A stretch of DNA of 64,000 nt from Trematomus loennbergii (taxonomy: Eukaryota; Chordata; Actinopteri; Perciformes; Nototheniidae). Position 1 is the first letter of the stretch. Each line of letters opens with the position of its first letter. The position numbers were made by a program, and so were the translations under genes. The notes under the pieces were generated by a model. That model did not search any database, was not told the origin of the DNA, and was given only the letters and a program-made list of their open reading frames with translations. Below are positions 26,526 to 40,364 of this stretch, in pieces. The stretch spans positions 621,001 to 685,000 of the forward strand of contig JAAOOA010000090.1 in assembly GCA_012861695.1 (NCBI GenBank), written 5' to 3'.

Positions 26526-26723
26526 CTTGTTGAAATAGCCTGCCCTGCCGATGGGTCCGACCTCCTCGGTGTAGTTCAGGAAGCCGATGCCAGCCTCCGT
26601 CAGGCCGTAACCTTCTCTGATCTTTATCCTGCTGCCGAAACGCTGCAAAAACTGCCTCCAAATGTCTGAGCGGAGACCACTTCCTGCTGCCAGCCGGACG
26701 CGGTGAGCCCTCTCCTCTGGGAC
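26526..26723 (-). CDS. slc27a6: slc27a6 exon 5
   Basis: 198 nt, 66 codons, VPEERAHRVRLAAGSGLRSD to GPIGRAGYFNK. Includes EGYGLTEAG, equivalent to the YxxTE motif of adenylate-forming enzymes. Intact. Confidence 0.92.
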
Positions 26724-27189
26724 CTGGAGGCAGGGACACTTAACTTTTTAAGGGATCAGACCTATTTTTGTGGCATAATGCTTATTGTTGGGAAAATTCT
26801 GAATGTACTCTTCCAATATGAGAGTAACATGATAACAAAGGTATCCCAACTGTAGCTGTGTACATGACAGGATGTATGATTACCTAGAAGAGCATCAGGA
26901 CTGTTTGAGGCATATGATAGCTATGTGATGAACATGATGATTCAGCCTCTATGGAGATAGACATATGACAAGCATGCTCATTTCTGACGTGGAGCTAATC
27001 TGAAGTAAACATTGAATACTGCTTTCTATTCCTCCATCTTGTGACTGTGTAACTCCCTCTCTTGGATATCAGCATGTGAAGGACACTGTTCAGGAACTAG
27101 TTGATGCTCTGTATGTGATGACTACTTCCATTCTGGAGAGGATCACAAATACATGGATCCTGAGATTGAAGCTCAAGCCGGAGACGAGG

Positions 27190-27540
27190 GATTATTGACA
27201 TTCAGAAAAAGTCCGAATTTTGAGGAAAAAAATCATAATTTTGAGAAAAAAATCCATAATTTTGAGATAAAATCCATAATTCTGAGAAAAAAAATCATAA
27301 TTCTAAGAAAAAAAATCATAATTTTGAATTTTGAGAAAAAGTCATCATTTTGAGATTTTTGAAAAAAGTCTGAATGTTGAGAAAAAAAGTCATCATTTTG
27401 AGATTTTTGAAAAAAGTCTGAATGTTGAGAAAAAAATCCATAATTTTGAGATAAAAAATCCATAATTCTGAGAAAAAAAATTCAGAATTTTGAGGAAAAA
27501 GTCAGAATTATTAGATTTTGAGAAAAAGTCAGAACGTAAA
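27190..27540. repeat. AT-rich imperfect tandem repeat
   Basis: Irregular units of 'ttttgagaaaaa' plus 'atcataa' or 'gtcatca'. The last about 155 bp (from about 27410, running to 27590) recurs at 27985-28140. slc27a6 intron 4. Confidence 0.85.
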
Positions 27541-27594
27541 AGTAAAAAATAGCTTTCAACATGGCTATCTACTGACGGACTGTTTTTGATGAAT

Positions 27595-27985
27595 TTATTT
27601 GAAAAGTGGTCTCATTAACACATGAATACTACTGTGTAATATATGTTTACATTCATATTTAAGAAGTACAATATAAGACAAGCACAAGTTTCATTTGTGG
27701 GCCGTATTCCATTATACTTTTTGAATTTGCTGAGGGCCGATTAAAAATGGTCTGCGGGCCGCATTTGGCCCCCGGGCCGTAGTTTGGACATGTAACTGGA
27801 ATAAACAACAACAGATGACCTGAGGCCTGTACTACGAAGCCGGTTCAACCTAACCTGGATATGTTTGAGTTACCCGGCTTACCTAATCCAAACATACGCG
27901 CTCTCGCTAAGCGGTCCTACGACGCTGGTTATCAACTCGTTAACTCAAGCCAGCCGTGTCCTATCTAGTTAGGTGCGCGTTCAAA
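27595..27985. repeat. Duplicated block of 29740-30130
   Basis: Contains the 3' part of the hAT MITE, the flanking unique sequence atgtaactggaataaacaac and the first about 160 bp of the TIR element at 29975. It lies between two about 155-bp direct repeats (27410-27590 and 27985-28140). Confidence 0.85.
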
Positions 27986-28580
27986 AAAGTCTGAATGTTG
28001 AGATAAAAAATCCATAATTCTGAGAAAAAAATTCAGAATTTTGAGGAAAAAGTCAGAATTATTAGATTTTGAGAAAAAGTCAGAACGTAAAAGTAAAAAT
28101 AGCTTTCAACATGGCTATCTACTGACGGACTGTTTTTGATCAACATTTGACGGGCAACAATACCCCTTAAAGAACACTTTTGATGACGTTCTGTCCTTTA
28201 CGGGTTAATGCAAACCAGAGGTAAGGGGCTGCGTTAGGATTTCAGTTCCATTAGAAAAGTATAATAAGCAGGATAACAAAAATCTACGAATGATTTTATT
28301 GTAGCATTTGTCAAAATCTAAGCTTTCCTGCAGCATTTCTTTAACTAAACAATGACATAACGACATACAGATCGTCACCCTGTTGGCCTTTACCATATGG
28401 CATTGAAACTAAAAATCAGTAAGGTGTTGAAGTGCCTTTGGCTTGTCATGAAAAGCTGCAACAAAGGCCATCACTGATGTGTAACAACACGCCCTGTAAA
28501 TAAGATCATTGTTCAACTAATCACAGTTCATTCACCTGTAGTCAGAGGTTATCAGAAAGTGTTATTTATAACGTTCTTAC

Positions 28581-28705
28581 TGTGGGATGGTTGTAGAGGT
28601 ATCTACAGAGCTCTCCTATGTACTGCACCACCGTCACATCGTGCTTCACACAGTCCTTCCAAAACTGACTGGCTGAAAACTTCTTCTTTAAAACACACGT
28701 CGCAC
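28581..28705 (-). CDS. slc27a6: slc27a6 exon 4
   Basis: 125 nt encoding [20 protein letters not shown] to [11 protein letters not shown]. The opening residues are the SLC27A6-like [15 protein letters not shown] block. Intact. Confidence 0.93.
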
Positions 28706-29130
28706 CTGAGACCCAAAAGAGAGACAGAGAAGATGTATGAGACTGTACTGTAGTGTAAAAACTCCATACAACCAATGTTCCAGTTCTTCAGAGGGTGGGG
28801 GGATTCTCTTTGTTTTCTTATATGAAACAAAAGAGGGGTAGTAGTGCAATTTCCTGTAATAAGAAAACCAAAACCAGGAAATGTGAAAAAATGTTGTATT
28901 GTCTGTTAAATCACACAAAAACAAAACTCCATACAGATGTTTTACTTCAAAATAAAAGAATGTTCCCCTGCTTTGTTTGTGAGGAAGTGAGAATTCCTTC
29001 TAGTCCAATAAAAAGGATGTCCGTCGTCATGTTGTTTCCTCCAGCTTTGAGCCTCACAATGAACTGAAAACAAAACAACATTCTTCCAGGAATTGTGTTT
29101 TTGTTTTTAAGGCAAAAAGCTTTTTCTCAC

Positions 29131-29289
29131 CGAGCTGTATGCATCCTCCGATCCCCAGCAGGGAAGCAGACATGTGGTACAGAGGCAGAGTGATGTAGAT
29201 GATGTCCTCAGACGTGGCTCCACACATCTCAAAGAAAGCCATACTGAGGACGGCCTTCAGGTGACCGACTCGGGCCGCTTTGGAGAGAC
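29131..29289 (-). CDS. slc27a6: slc27a6 exon 3
   Basis: 159 nt encoding LSKAARVGHLKAVLSMAFFE to LLGIGGCIQLG with the family block YITLPLYH. Intact. Confidence 0.92.
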
Positions 29290-29463
29290 CTGGCAGAGAA
29301 ACGCAGGAGTTACTGAACTGCGTTTTCCCTGGTTCAGTTCAAATCTTGTGTATGACAAATTTGGTTTTGAGACTCCATTGCTGCTCTGAAACGTGGTGGA
29401 GTCAAGCTCAATTTGATTCAGAACACTAGCTGTACTTCAAACAGTGTTTTAATGGATGTAACT

Positions 29464-29944
29464 CAGGGGTGTCCAAACTCTTTTCCCCTAGGGCCACATA
29501 CAGAAAGATATACGAAGGGCTGGGCCACTCACTCGAGGTATATTGCCTCATAAGTTCAGTTATAAGTCAGCGATATCAATCAAATGTAGGTACATGATGC
29601 TTGTGAGTGTTGGCAGCTCATCCCTTAAAACAGAAGCCTCAGATTGATGATAATCAGGAGAAATAGGAAGGGTTTATTTCAAGCTTGTTATGTAAATAAG
29701 TCATTGGGCTTTTTTCTTATCAACTAAGATAAGATAACTGAATTTATTTGAAAAGTGTTCTTATTAACACATGAATACTACTGTGTAATATATGTTTACA
29801 TTCATATTCAAGAAGTACAATACAAGACAAGCTCAAGTTTCATTTGTGGGCTGTATTCCATTATACTTTTTGAATTTGCTGAGGGCCGATTAAAAATGGT
29901 CTGCGGGCCGCATTTGGCCCCGGGCCGTAGTTTGGACACCCCTG
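29464..29944. mobile_element. hAT-like MITE, 481 bp, perfect TSD
   Basis: Termini CAGGGGTGTCCAAACT / AGTTTGGACACCCCTG with identical octamers atgtaact at 29456-29463 and 29945-29952. The 8-bp duplication supports hAT. slc27a6 intron 2. Confidence 0.93.
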
Positions 29945-29974
29945 ATGTAACTGGAATAAACAACAACAGATGAC

Positions 29975-31065
29975 CAGAGGCCTGTACTACGAAGCCGGTT
30001 CAACCTAACCTGGATATGTTTGAGTTACCCGGTTTACCTAATCCAAAAAACGCGCTCTCGCTAAGCGGTCCTACGACGCTGGTTATCAACTCGTTAACTC
30101 AAGCCAGCCGTGTCCTATCTAGTTAGGTGCACGTTCACATGAAAGGGGTGGTATTTGGAGCATTCGACCAATCACAAACATGGACAAGCGTACTGACAGA
30201 GCAGCGTCATACTTCCTGAATGAAAAGTCAACTATAATATTAGTCAAATATGAAGACGTTCAACTTTAAACATCCATGACTTAAACACTTTATCCAGGAT
30301 AAAAGCCACATAGCTGCACCTGCAAGGTGAATACAGCTGGTAAAAGAAAAAGCATTTGAATGCGTACATTAACAGGTTTATGAAATCACTGCCCCGTCCA
30401 AGACACGAGTGGATCTGACTTTAATTACATTTGACTCGAGTGTTTTGTCAACTTAATGTGTTGCTTAAAATAATACTTCTGCATACAGTATGTGACACTG
30501 TGAGTGTTGCACGGCCAGATACGGCTCAGCTGACTCAGATAAGGAAATATATGATACATTATGATGTGATATGAATGATAATGGGACACATCGACGTCTG
30601 CACTCACAGTGCCGCGGACTGTACTTAATGTTACTCTGATCCGGTTACTTATGTCGTGGCAGATATTTAAGTAAGCTTTCTTAACGCTAATGTTATAATA
30701 GTCAGATTGCTCTGAAGATGGGAGGGGATATTCTATTAATGTTCACGTTCACACAGTCAGTTGATTTTTGCCGGCGGTCTTTCCTGCAACGGCAGTTTTT
30801 CTGTATTTCCTCTATCCTGTAATATGACTTGATCGCTTTAAACTCCGCACACTGAGCTCTGATTGGTCAGCAGGCGGTGCTTTCACTGAGTTGATCTCTT
30901 ATCCTGGAACCTAACCTGCTCCGGACCAGGCTAGCCGTTCAGCATAAGTTACCATGGAGATCTAGCCCGCTAAGAAGTGAACCAGCGTCGCAGGACCGGA
31001 AACCCAGAGTTTTCCCTGAAGTTAGCTCGCTAAGCGAAAATCCGGCTTCGTCGTACAGGCCTCTG
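29975..31065. mobile_element. DNA transposon with CAGAGGCCTGTAC TIRs, about 1.09 kb
   Basis: Left CAGAGGCCTGTACTACGAAG and right inverted copy CTTCGTCGTACAGGCCTCTG. Second-tier inverted matches lie inside (acgacgctggtt near 30070, aaccagcgtcg near 30980). No transposase seen; superfamily not assigned. Confidence 0.8.
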
Positions 31066-31720
31066 TAATGTCTTGGCTCAGAAGCTGCTTTTCATTTATT
31101 TTTAGGTTTATTTGATTTCCTTTGGTTTGCTTTTCTATCTCCCGTGCCTTAACCCAAAATCGAATGGCATTGCTGTTATAAAACAAGACTAAGCCATGCC
31201 AGCGGGTCTGAGAGGACGTACTGATGCTAAGCTAAATGCTAACGGACATGAATATATGGACCGTACTTATGTAAAATAAATCCATAATATACTGTTCCTT
31301 AGTACCAGGGCTAAAATATGTTCCTGAAGTTAATAGTATTTCTTCATATTTAATCATTAAGGCCAAATTGTGGGTGATTGATACAAGCCATTTACATATT
31401 GGAGACAGGTGGTGGTGGGATTAGCACACCAGTATAGGCAAATGTTTTTTTTTTACCAGGGTTAGCAAAAGGAGGCTACAGGAAAGACACAGGGGAAGTT
31501 GAAGGATAACTCTTAATGTAACTTTGTTGATATTGGATTATCAAAATAAATGTATGAAACAAAGCTCCTGCCTAGACTTGGATCATTATTCCCTGCGTAA
31601 GATTTGCCTTCTGGTGCCTCAGCGACAGTTTAATCTATTTCATTTCTTTACGTTTTTTGCCGCTACAAGTAGTTTAGATGTGTGACTGTGATTTGTGAAG
31701 AGTATCATGCTGTGCAGTAC

Positions 31721-31924
31721 CTGTGGTGCCTGAAGTGAAGATGAAGAGGAAGTTGGACATGATGTTCACTTTAGGAAGGTCACTCAAGCTTTCTCCAGAC
31801 ATGCTCTCCACCTTATCGAGTAGACTGGTGAACTCCTCCGAGGGGGCCGTGTGATCCACCACCCACAGCGCCATGTTGTCCTTCTTCAGGTCCGGCAACA
31901 CCTCCTCCACCAAATGCACCAAAT
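31721..31924 (-). CDS. slc27a6: slc27a6 exon 2 (AMP-binding motif)
   Basis: 204 nt encoding DLVHLVEEVLPDLKKDNMAL to FLFIFTSGTTG, the P-loop-like ATP/AMP signature of adenylate-forming enzymes. Intact frame; acceptor in an (AC)n tract. Confidence 0.92.
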
Positions 31925-31932
31925 CTGGATCA

Positions 31933-31952
31933 ACACACACACACACACACAA
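31933..31952. repeat. (AC)n at slc27a6 intron 1 acceptor
   Basis: A short AC run lies immediately upstream (transcript sense) of exon 2. It makes a GT-rich rather than pyrimidine-pure tract. Confidence 0.9.
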
Positions 31953-32940
31953 GGGACAATTAATCACACAGAACTGAAGACAGACATGTTGGATCCACTC
32001 TGTAATCATCTAAGAGCAGGGGCGTCACTTTGGGACAGATAACATTAAAACTATATTGCCTGCCACCCTTTTTTTTGAACACACACATTTCCCTACTATT
32101 TGTCAGGCTACAGGGTATTTTTGGAGGAACCATTATCTGTGTGTTGTGGTGAAAATATTGAGGGAAGCTAAAGCATCCTCAAAAACACACCAACATTATC
32201 AAAATCTGCAAAGCAATTGTTTTACTACTGCTTAAATCCTAATTAATGCTAATTGTTCAAATTGCACAACAAGAAGTCAGCATCCGGCAGTTTCTATGTG
32301 CTGGGGACCCTTACTATACATTTCTATCATAACACTTTGGGTACTACACATTTCTGGGTTCACTATAGGACTCTATGAGCTGGAAACTACACGATAACAT
32401 TTACTGTATAACAAGTATACTTTTAAAAAGTGGAGGAGAAAAAATGTGCCAATTTAAAGAGTTGTTGGGACATCCAGCGTCTCAGAGGTTTGCTTTGTTT
32501 CACACTGAATTATACTCCGTTGTTATTCTCTCTTCTGTGCGTGACAACATGAGTATTCACACACCGTGACACAGACAGAAAGCAGGTGAAAAGTCGATAT
32601 AATCTCCTGTTTCTGATATTTCCTTCCATCCCAACACAGGGGAGTTTTTACTGCTGGTACTTTGCTCAGTCCCTGTTAACTATCAGCACCACTGATAGCA
32701 TTTCTCCTTAGGAGGGCCTCACCTGAAGGGTTACTGTAACATCCGGCAGATAGCAATACTACGATATAAGCGATATAAGTGATGAAACCCCCCTGATAAC
32801 CTATTGCTCTCACTGGAGTTACAGCCATTGTTTTTGGGAAGAGAAAACTGGAAAGTGTGTTCCCACCTCTGCTCGAGTGAGATTCTGAATGTAGACTAGA
32901 TACAAAATAAACCCAACAGGTGAAGTAAACGTGCAATTTG

Positions 32941-33084
32941 TAGGTACTTTACTTGAGTATTTTCATTTTTACTTCTACTCCACTACATTCAGAGGTAAAT
33001 GGTGTACTTTTACTCCACTACATGTATTTAATACCTTTAGTTACTTTACAGATCTGGATTCATGATGTGAAATATAATCAAGTC
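32941..33084. mobile_element. Tol2-like element fragment
   Basis: Nearly identical to 18497-18625 (ctactccactac, atgtatttaatacctttagt, gaaatataatcaa). Truncated at the TTAA used by the next element. Confidence 0.8.
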
Positions 33085-33088
33085 TTAA

Positions 33089-34429
33089 CCCTCCTGTTAT
33101 CCTCAGATTTACTTTACACCCCAGTAGTTTAAAACTCAAGACAATGATCATATTCCAAATGTTAACCAACATGTATGTCTCTGGTGCTTTAGGTATCTTA
33201 GTTGACGACCTAAATAACCATTTAAATAAAACATTAACCCAACCTTCCCCCCTACAGACCCCTTTATACAACCAGAATTCCTATTATGTGACTATCGAAA
33301 AATATATAAATCACCATAAATCTCAATGACTGACATAAAAGCTTAAAGGGGACCTATCATGCAAAATGCACTTTTTGATGTCTTTTACATAAAATGCGTC
33401 CCCGGTGTGTCGGGGAACTCACACAGCGTCAGAAAATAAAACCCTCTCTCTTTTCCTCCGTACCCAAATCTCTAAAAACGGGGTACAACGGAGCTGATCC
33501 AGATTTGCGTCCGATATGACGTAATATCGGAAATGTGGACCCACGGCACTATCAGAAGTTGCTATAGAAACAATGCCCGACTGTTTTGGACGTAATATGG
33601 TCGGTGCATGTTTACATTAGCATCACTAACACTCAGAGCTAACCTGTACTGGAGAGCATGTGTGTGAAGAAGCAGGCAATAAAAAGGAACTCCCTTGTGG
33701 TATAACCGGCAAGAGAGAAAGCCTTTGAGCTCCATACTTTCAGAAATAATCCTTGATAATCCATGATATGGCGTTTCATCACGGCAGTATTTAGTTTAGA
33801 CAGTAGCTGCCGGGTCCCGCATGAGCTCAGCCCCCTCCTTTTATTTTTATCAAGTTTTTTTTTTTTTAAAGCTTTATACCCCAAATCAGCACTTTTGAAA
33901 CAGGAAGTGAAATAGAGGGATATGAGGCATGGCTAGAATGGGTGATCTGTTTGGTATTTTGAGCAAAACACTTCATAGACATGTTTTTTATATATTTGTA
34001 TATATCTGAGACCTATGCTATTGCCTAAAATAGCATGATAGGTGACCTTTAAATTAAGATCTTTTTGATGTTGTTAAAGGACCAATAACTAAAGCAGAGG
34101 GTAGTTTTTTTTTTTTTACAATGATACATTTGCATGTAATAGTCACCTCAATATCCTCCTACACAATCAACACAAATATGTTTAAAATGTTGACTGTATA
34201 CTCCTAAAACAGCCTGGGGTCAAATTGACCCCAAAGGAACACCGATGCGTACAAAGTGCGTACAGGACATTTAAAAAAGATCTTCATGTTCATTTTATGT
34301 TTACCCATTAGTCCTCACTAAATTAGGAAAAGTCATGAAATACTAAGCAAAACAAATAATGTGAACAATTTTTTTTAGATACGTTAAACATTGAATGGGG
34401 TCAAATTGATCCCAAGGATAAGAGGAGGG
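33089..34429. mobile_element. TTAA-flanked element with CCCTCCTG ends (piggyBac-like)
   Basis: TTAA at 33085-33088 and 34430-34433. Ends CCCTCCTGTTATCC and inverted GGATAAGAGGAGGG, with internal GGGTCAAATTGACCCC. Interrupted by another TTAA element at 33343-34052. Confidence 0.82.
33347..34048. mobile_element. Nested TTAA element, AGGGGACCTATCATGC ends
   Basis: TTAA at 33343-33346 and 34049-34052. Inverted ends AGGGGACCTATCATGC / GCATGATAGGTGACCT. Inserted inside the CCCTCCTG element. A related end occurs at 52772-52791. Confidence 0.85.
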
Positions 34430-34715
34430 TTAACAAAAGTATCTATCTATCTATCTACTTCTCCCAGCAGTTTATTCCATTCCATCTTCCATTATCTAAT
34501 ATATCATATTCCAATTATAGACTATTCTTGCACTATCTCTATTCTATTCTATTTTATTGTATTTACTTGCACTATTTTATCTGTTTTAAAGTTGTTGCAC
34601 TGTTGGAGGAGCCTGTGACCTAAGATTTTCATTTGTACATATCTACACTATAGATATGTACAAATGACAAAAAACCTTGAATCTTGAATCAGTTGTAGTT
34701 TTGAAGGTGCAGTAC

Positions 34716-35190
34716 CTGCGCCCACCACCAGGGTTTTGGCCCCGCAGATCCTGAAGCAGTGCAGCAGAGACTTTGCCTTAATGTTGTTGTTCAGAAAGGC
34801 CACCTCACAGCAGCTTGCACAAACCGAGCCACACACAGATAAAGTCCGGTTCGTTGCACATCAACATGGCCACAATGTCCCCTTGTCCCGGAGAACCGTG
34901 CGCCCTGAACGCGTTCGCTATCTGGTTACTCCTCCGGTCCACATCCCGGTAACTCAGAGTCTGGCTTTCGAAGATGATGAAGGGTTTGTTCGGGTTCTTC
35001 CTCGCCTGGTGGAGAAAACAGTCGAGGTATGTGATGATCCCTGACTTCATACGAGCCTGCAGAGACTTCCCGTACCTCCGAAGTTTGAGGTAGTAAATCA
35101 GATCCACCCAGAAGAAGGGATACACCGTCCTCTGGTAGAGAAGCAGAGCTAAAAGTCCTGCTAAAACGCTGCTAAACAACAGAGTATCAT
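34716..35190 (-). CDS. slc27a6: slc27a6 exon 1 (start, membrane segment)
   Basis: The likely ATG is at 35190-35188, reading MILCCLAA. The frame then breaks at T4 (35163-35166), where one more T restores LAGLLALLLYQRTVYPFFW. It continues through ITYLDCFLHQARKNPNKPFI and NEPDFICVWLGLCKL. A second break of two bases near 34810 follows before CEVAFLNNNIKAKSLLHCF. No ATG exists in the downstream frame, which supports the correction. Donor CAG|GTACTG. Confidence 0.85.
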
Positions 35191-35308
35191 CGTGAACTCC
35201 TCACTGAAACTTCTGCAAGAGTTTAGAAAACAGGCTGCACAGACAGGAGCCCGTTTTCAGGAAACATGTAGCAGCAGAGCTGCTGTCCCTCTCATTATGC
35301 AACACAAC

Positions 35309-37275
<1,967 letters not shown>

Positions 37276-37476
37276 TCAAGGAAAACAAGATAATATCAAA
37301 ACCAAGCCAAGTACACACATTAACACAACCCAGTCCCTGTCTTTCAGAGCTACTGGCTCTGCCTTGAGACAGGAGTCACAGTCCTTTTTACCTGGTACTC
37401 TGCAACTTGTTAAGGATACAAATGCCGCTCAGTAGCCTTCACTTCGTCACCTGTCCACTTGCTTTCATCTTCCCAG
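37276..37476 (-). CDS. Unnamed gene last exon, transposon-like C-terminal domain (frame-broken)
   Basis: Acceptor ATTTATGACAG before 37476. One frame gives SWEDESKWTGDEVKATERHL. One base later in register comes SCRVPGKKDCDSCLKAEPVA LKDRDW, stop TGA 37278-37276. I recall the pattern W..EEV.AVERHL...VPGK.DC..C..AEP.AL..RDW from many uncharacterised teleost proteins. Read in phase from exon 6 it stops after three codons. Confidence 0.45.
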
Positions 37477-37789
37477 CTGTCATAAATGGAAACAAGACAC
37501 AATGTATTTGAGAAATTGCTCTGTTAAAGTGATACATGTGGGATATGATAGAACAAATTATAGTTTGTAGTTAAATGATAGCATCATCAAATGTGTGTGA
37601 ATGATGGCCTCTGTGATCAGTGTATGAATGGTAAAAATGTTGGCCCACATTTGCATCTGAATGGGTATATGTTGGCATGTACTGTAAAGTGCATTAGTTG
37701 TACAAAAAACTAGAAATGTCCTTTAGAAATCCAGTTAAGATCAATACATTTTTCTAATAGAGTAATGTAAATACAAAATGCTTATTTAC

Positions 37790-37855
37790 CTTGCATTCCA
37801 TTGGAGCACTTTGAGGAAGCTTTGTTGAAGTGAAGTGTTGTGTTCTTCTGTGAAT
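37790..37855 (-). CDS. Unnamed gene exon 6
   Basis: Acceptor TATCCTTTCAG, donor AAG|GTAAAT. 22 codons IHRRTQHFTSTKLPQSAPME CK, phase 0-0. Confidence 0.55.
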
Positions 37856-37994
37856 CTGAAAGGATAAATTAGAATATAATGCATGATAAAAGCACATACT
37901 GCCATTCCTTCGAAAGCAAGACTTAATAATTGTTTTCACCATAAGTATATTTAGATCAAATAGTGTGTTATTTGGGTTCCAATATAGAAATAGT

Positions 37995-39718
37995 TTGAAC
38001 TGTACAATATCTGCTACCCAACAATATGAGGACGATGTAACACACACACACTCTACACTCGTTGGGTTGTACCATATGGGGACGTCCTCTGAAACACATC
38101 ATGACTACACAACCTAAAGACGATATCTACTACCCAACAATATGAGGACGATGTAACACACACCTCTACACTCGTTGGGTTGTACCATATGGGGACGTCC
38201 TCTGAAACACATCATCATGACTACACCTAAAGATGATATCTGCTACCCAACAATATGAGGACGATGTACACCACACTCTAAACTCGTTGGGTTGTACCAT
38301 ATGGGGACGTTTTCTGAACACATCATGACTACACAACCTAAAGACGATATCTGCTATCCAACAATATGAGGACGATGTAACACACACTCTACACTCGTTG
38401 TGTTGTACCATATGGGGACGTTCTCTGAAACACATCATGACTACCCAACCTAAAGACGATATCTACGACCCAACAATATGAGGACAATGTAACACACACA
38501 CACACTCTACACTCGTTGGGTTGTACCAAATGGGGGCATTCTCTGAAACACATCATGATTACAGAACCTAAAGACGATATCTACTACCCAACAATATGAG
38601 GACGATGTAACACACACCAACTCTACACTCGTTGGGTTGTACCATATGGGGACATTCTCTGAAACACATCATGACTACACAACCTAAAGACGATATCTGC
38701 TATCCAACAATATGAGGACGATGTAACACACACACTCTACACTCGTTGGGTTGTACCATATGGGGACATTCTCTGAAACACAATATGACTACACAACCTA
38801 AAGACGATATCTGCTATCCAACAATATGAGGACGATGTAACACACACACTCTACACTCGTTGGGTTGTACCATATGGGGACATTCTCTGAAACACAATAT
38901 GACTACACAACCTAAAGACGATATCTACGACCCAACAATATGAGGACGTTGTAACACACACACTCTACACTCGTTGGGTTGTACCAAATGGGGGCATTCT
39001 CTGAAACACATCATGATTACACAACCTAAAGACGATATCTGCTATCCAACAATATGAGGACGATGTAACACACACACACTCTACACTCGTTGGGTTGTAC
39101 CATATGGGGACGTCCTCTGAACACATCATGACTACACAACCTAAAGACGATATCTACTACCCAACAATATGAGGACGATGTAACACACACACTCTAAACT
39201 CGTTGTGTTGTACCATATGGGGACGTTTTCTGAAACACATCATGACTACACAACCTAAAGACGATATCTGCTATCCAACAATATGAGGACGATGTAACAC
39301 ACACACTCTACACTCGTTGTGTTGTACCATATGGGGACGTTCTCTGAAACACATCATGACTACCCAACCTAAAGACGATATCTACGACCCAACAATATGA
39401 GGACAATGTAACACACACACACTACACTCGTTGGGTTGTACCAATGGGGGCATTCTCTGAAACACATCATGATTACAGAACCTAAAGACGATATCTACTA
39501 CCCAACAATATGAGGACGATGTAACACACACACACTCTACACTCGTTGGGTTGTACCATATGGGGACATTCTCTGAAACACAATATGACTACACAACCTA
39601 AAGACGATATCTACTACCCAACAATATGAGGACGATGTAACACACACACATTCTAAATCGTTGGGTTGTAACATATGGGGACGCCCTCTAAAACACATCA
39701 TGACTACACAACCTAAAA
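37995..39718. repeat. 114-bp satellite array A1
   Basis: About 15 units of roughly 114 bp containing CAACAATATGAGGACGATGT and GTTGGGTTGTACCATATGGG. Lies between exons 5 and 6 of the unnamed gene. Confidence 0.97.
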
Positions 39719-40148
39719 CAAAATGAGGACATGACGACTGAAGTTACATAAAGTCAGCATTCCTGACTTCTGAGGTGTGCTGTTGTTAAAAAAAAACTGA
39801 AACCCCCATAGTATTAAGTATGAATCTACTTCCCTATTAATTAGATCATGGAAACTGATACACATTAGGTTCAAATGGAAAATACATTGGCAAAAGGAGA
39901 AAACACACAGAATTTAGGGGCAATAAAGATCATTTTCATGTTTTAAGAGGTAGTTACTGCTATCAAATGGTAGGGGTATATCTTTCCACTATGGTATTTA
40001 GAAACAACAGTCAGTCTTGACATTGTGAACGTTTTTTCACAACACCTTTGTGTTAATGCAGTTAAAAGGCATTATATGTGTGCATTGGACTTGATTGAGA
40101 CATGAATTTACCTTGTATAGAAATAGTCTAGAGTAAATGTTTAATTAC

Positions 40149-40226
40149 CTGTTGGAAGGATGAGGTGGATCTCTGGCTCCTTTCATAGTCAGCTAAAGGC
40201 TGAGCCGGGATCATGTCACTCAGTTT
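40149..40226 (-). CDS. Unnamed gene exon 5 (78-nt repeat exon, copy 3)
   Basis: As exons 3-4 with a single C-to-A change making Ser into Tyr (LADYERSQ). Splice sites conserved. Confidence 0.6.
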
Positions 40227-40364
40227 CTGCAATTTAAAATACAACAATAACGTGTCAGAAATCCATTGACTTTTCATGTAGGGGACACAGATTTGAGTAA
40301 AAACAATTCACATGAGGATCTGGGCTTGTAACTCAAGACTCTATAGAAATAGTTTGAACTGTAC

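Larger units (their letters stand above)
21050..35190 (-). other. slc27a6: slc27a6 locus: fatty-acid transport protein 6 type acyl-CoA synthetase
   Basis: FATP family membrane enzyme that couples fatty-acid uptake to acyl-CoA formation with ATP. Ten coding exons: 34716-35190, 31721-31924, 29131-29289, 28581-28705, 26526-26723, 25573-25663, 23637-23831, 22584-22681, 21402-21532, 21050-21226. Landmarks in order are an N-terminal hydrophobic segment, FIICVWLGL-type NEPDF block, AMP-binding motif [93 protein letters not shown]. Corrected length about 619-620 aa, as in human SLC27A6, the closest member by recall; slc27a2-like is the alternative. Frame breaks occur in exons 1 and 7 only; other exons are clean. 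Confidence 0.9.

Noticed and set aside
27153..27463. Open frames rich in NFEKK / HSDFFQKSQ
   Set aside because: Translation of an AT-rich tandem repeat.
23637..35190. slc27a6 as a pseudogene
   Set aside because: Eight of ten exons are intact and all splice sites are good; the breaks are of the same deletion type as in prrc1 and megf10.
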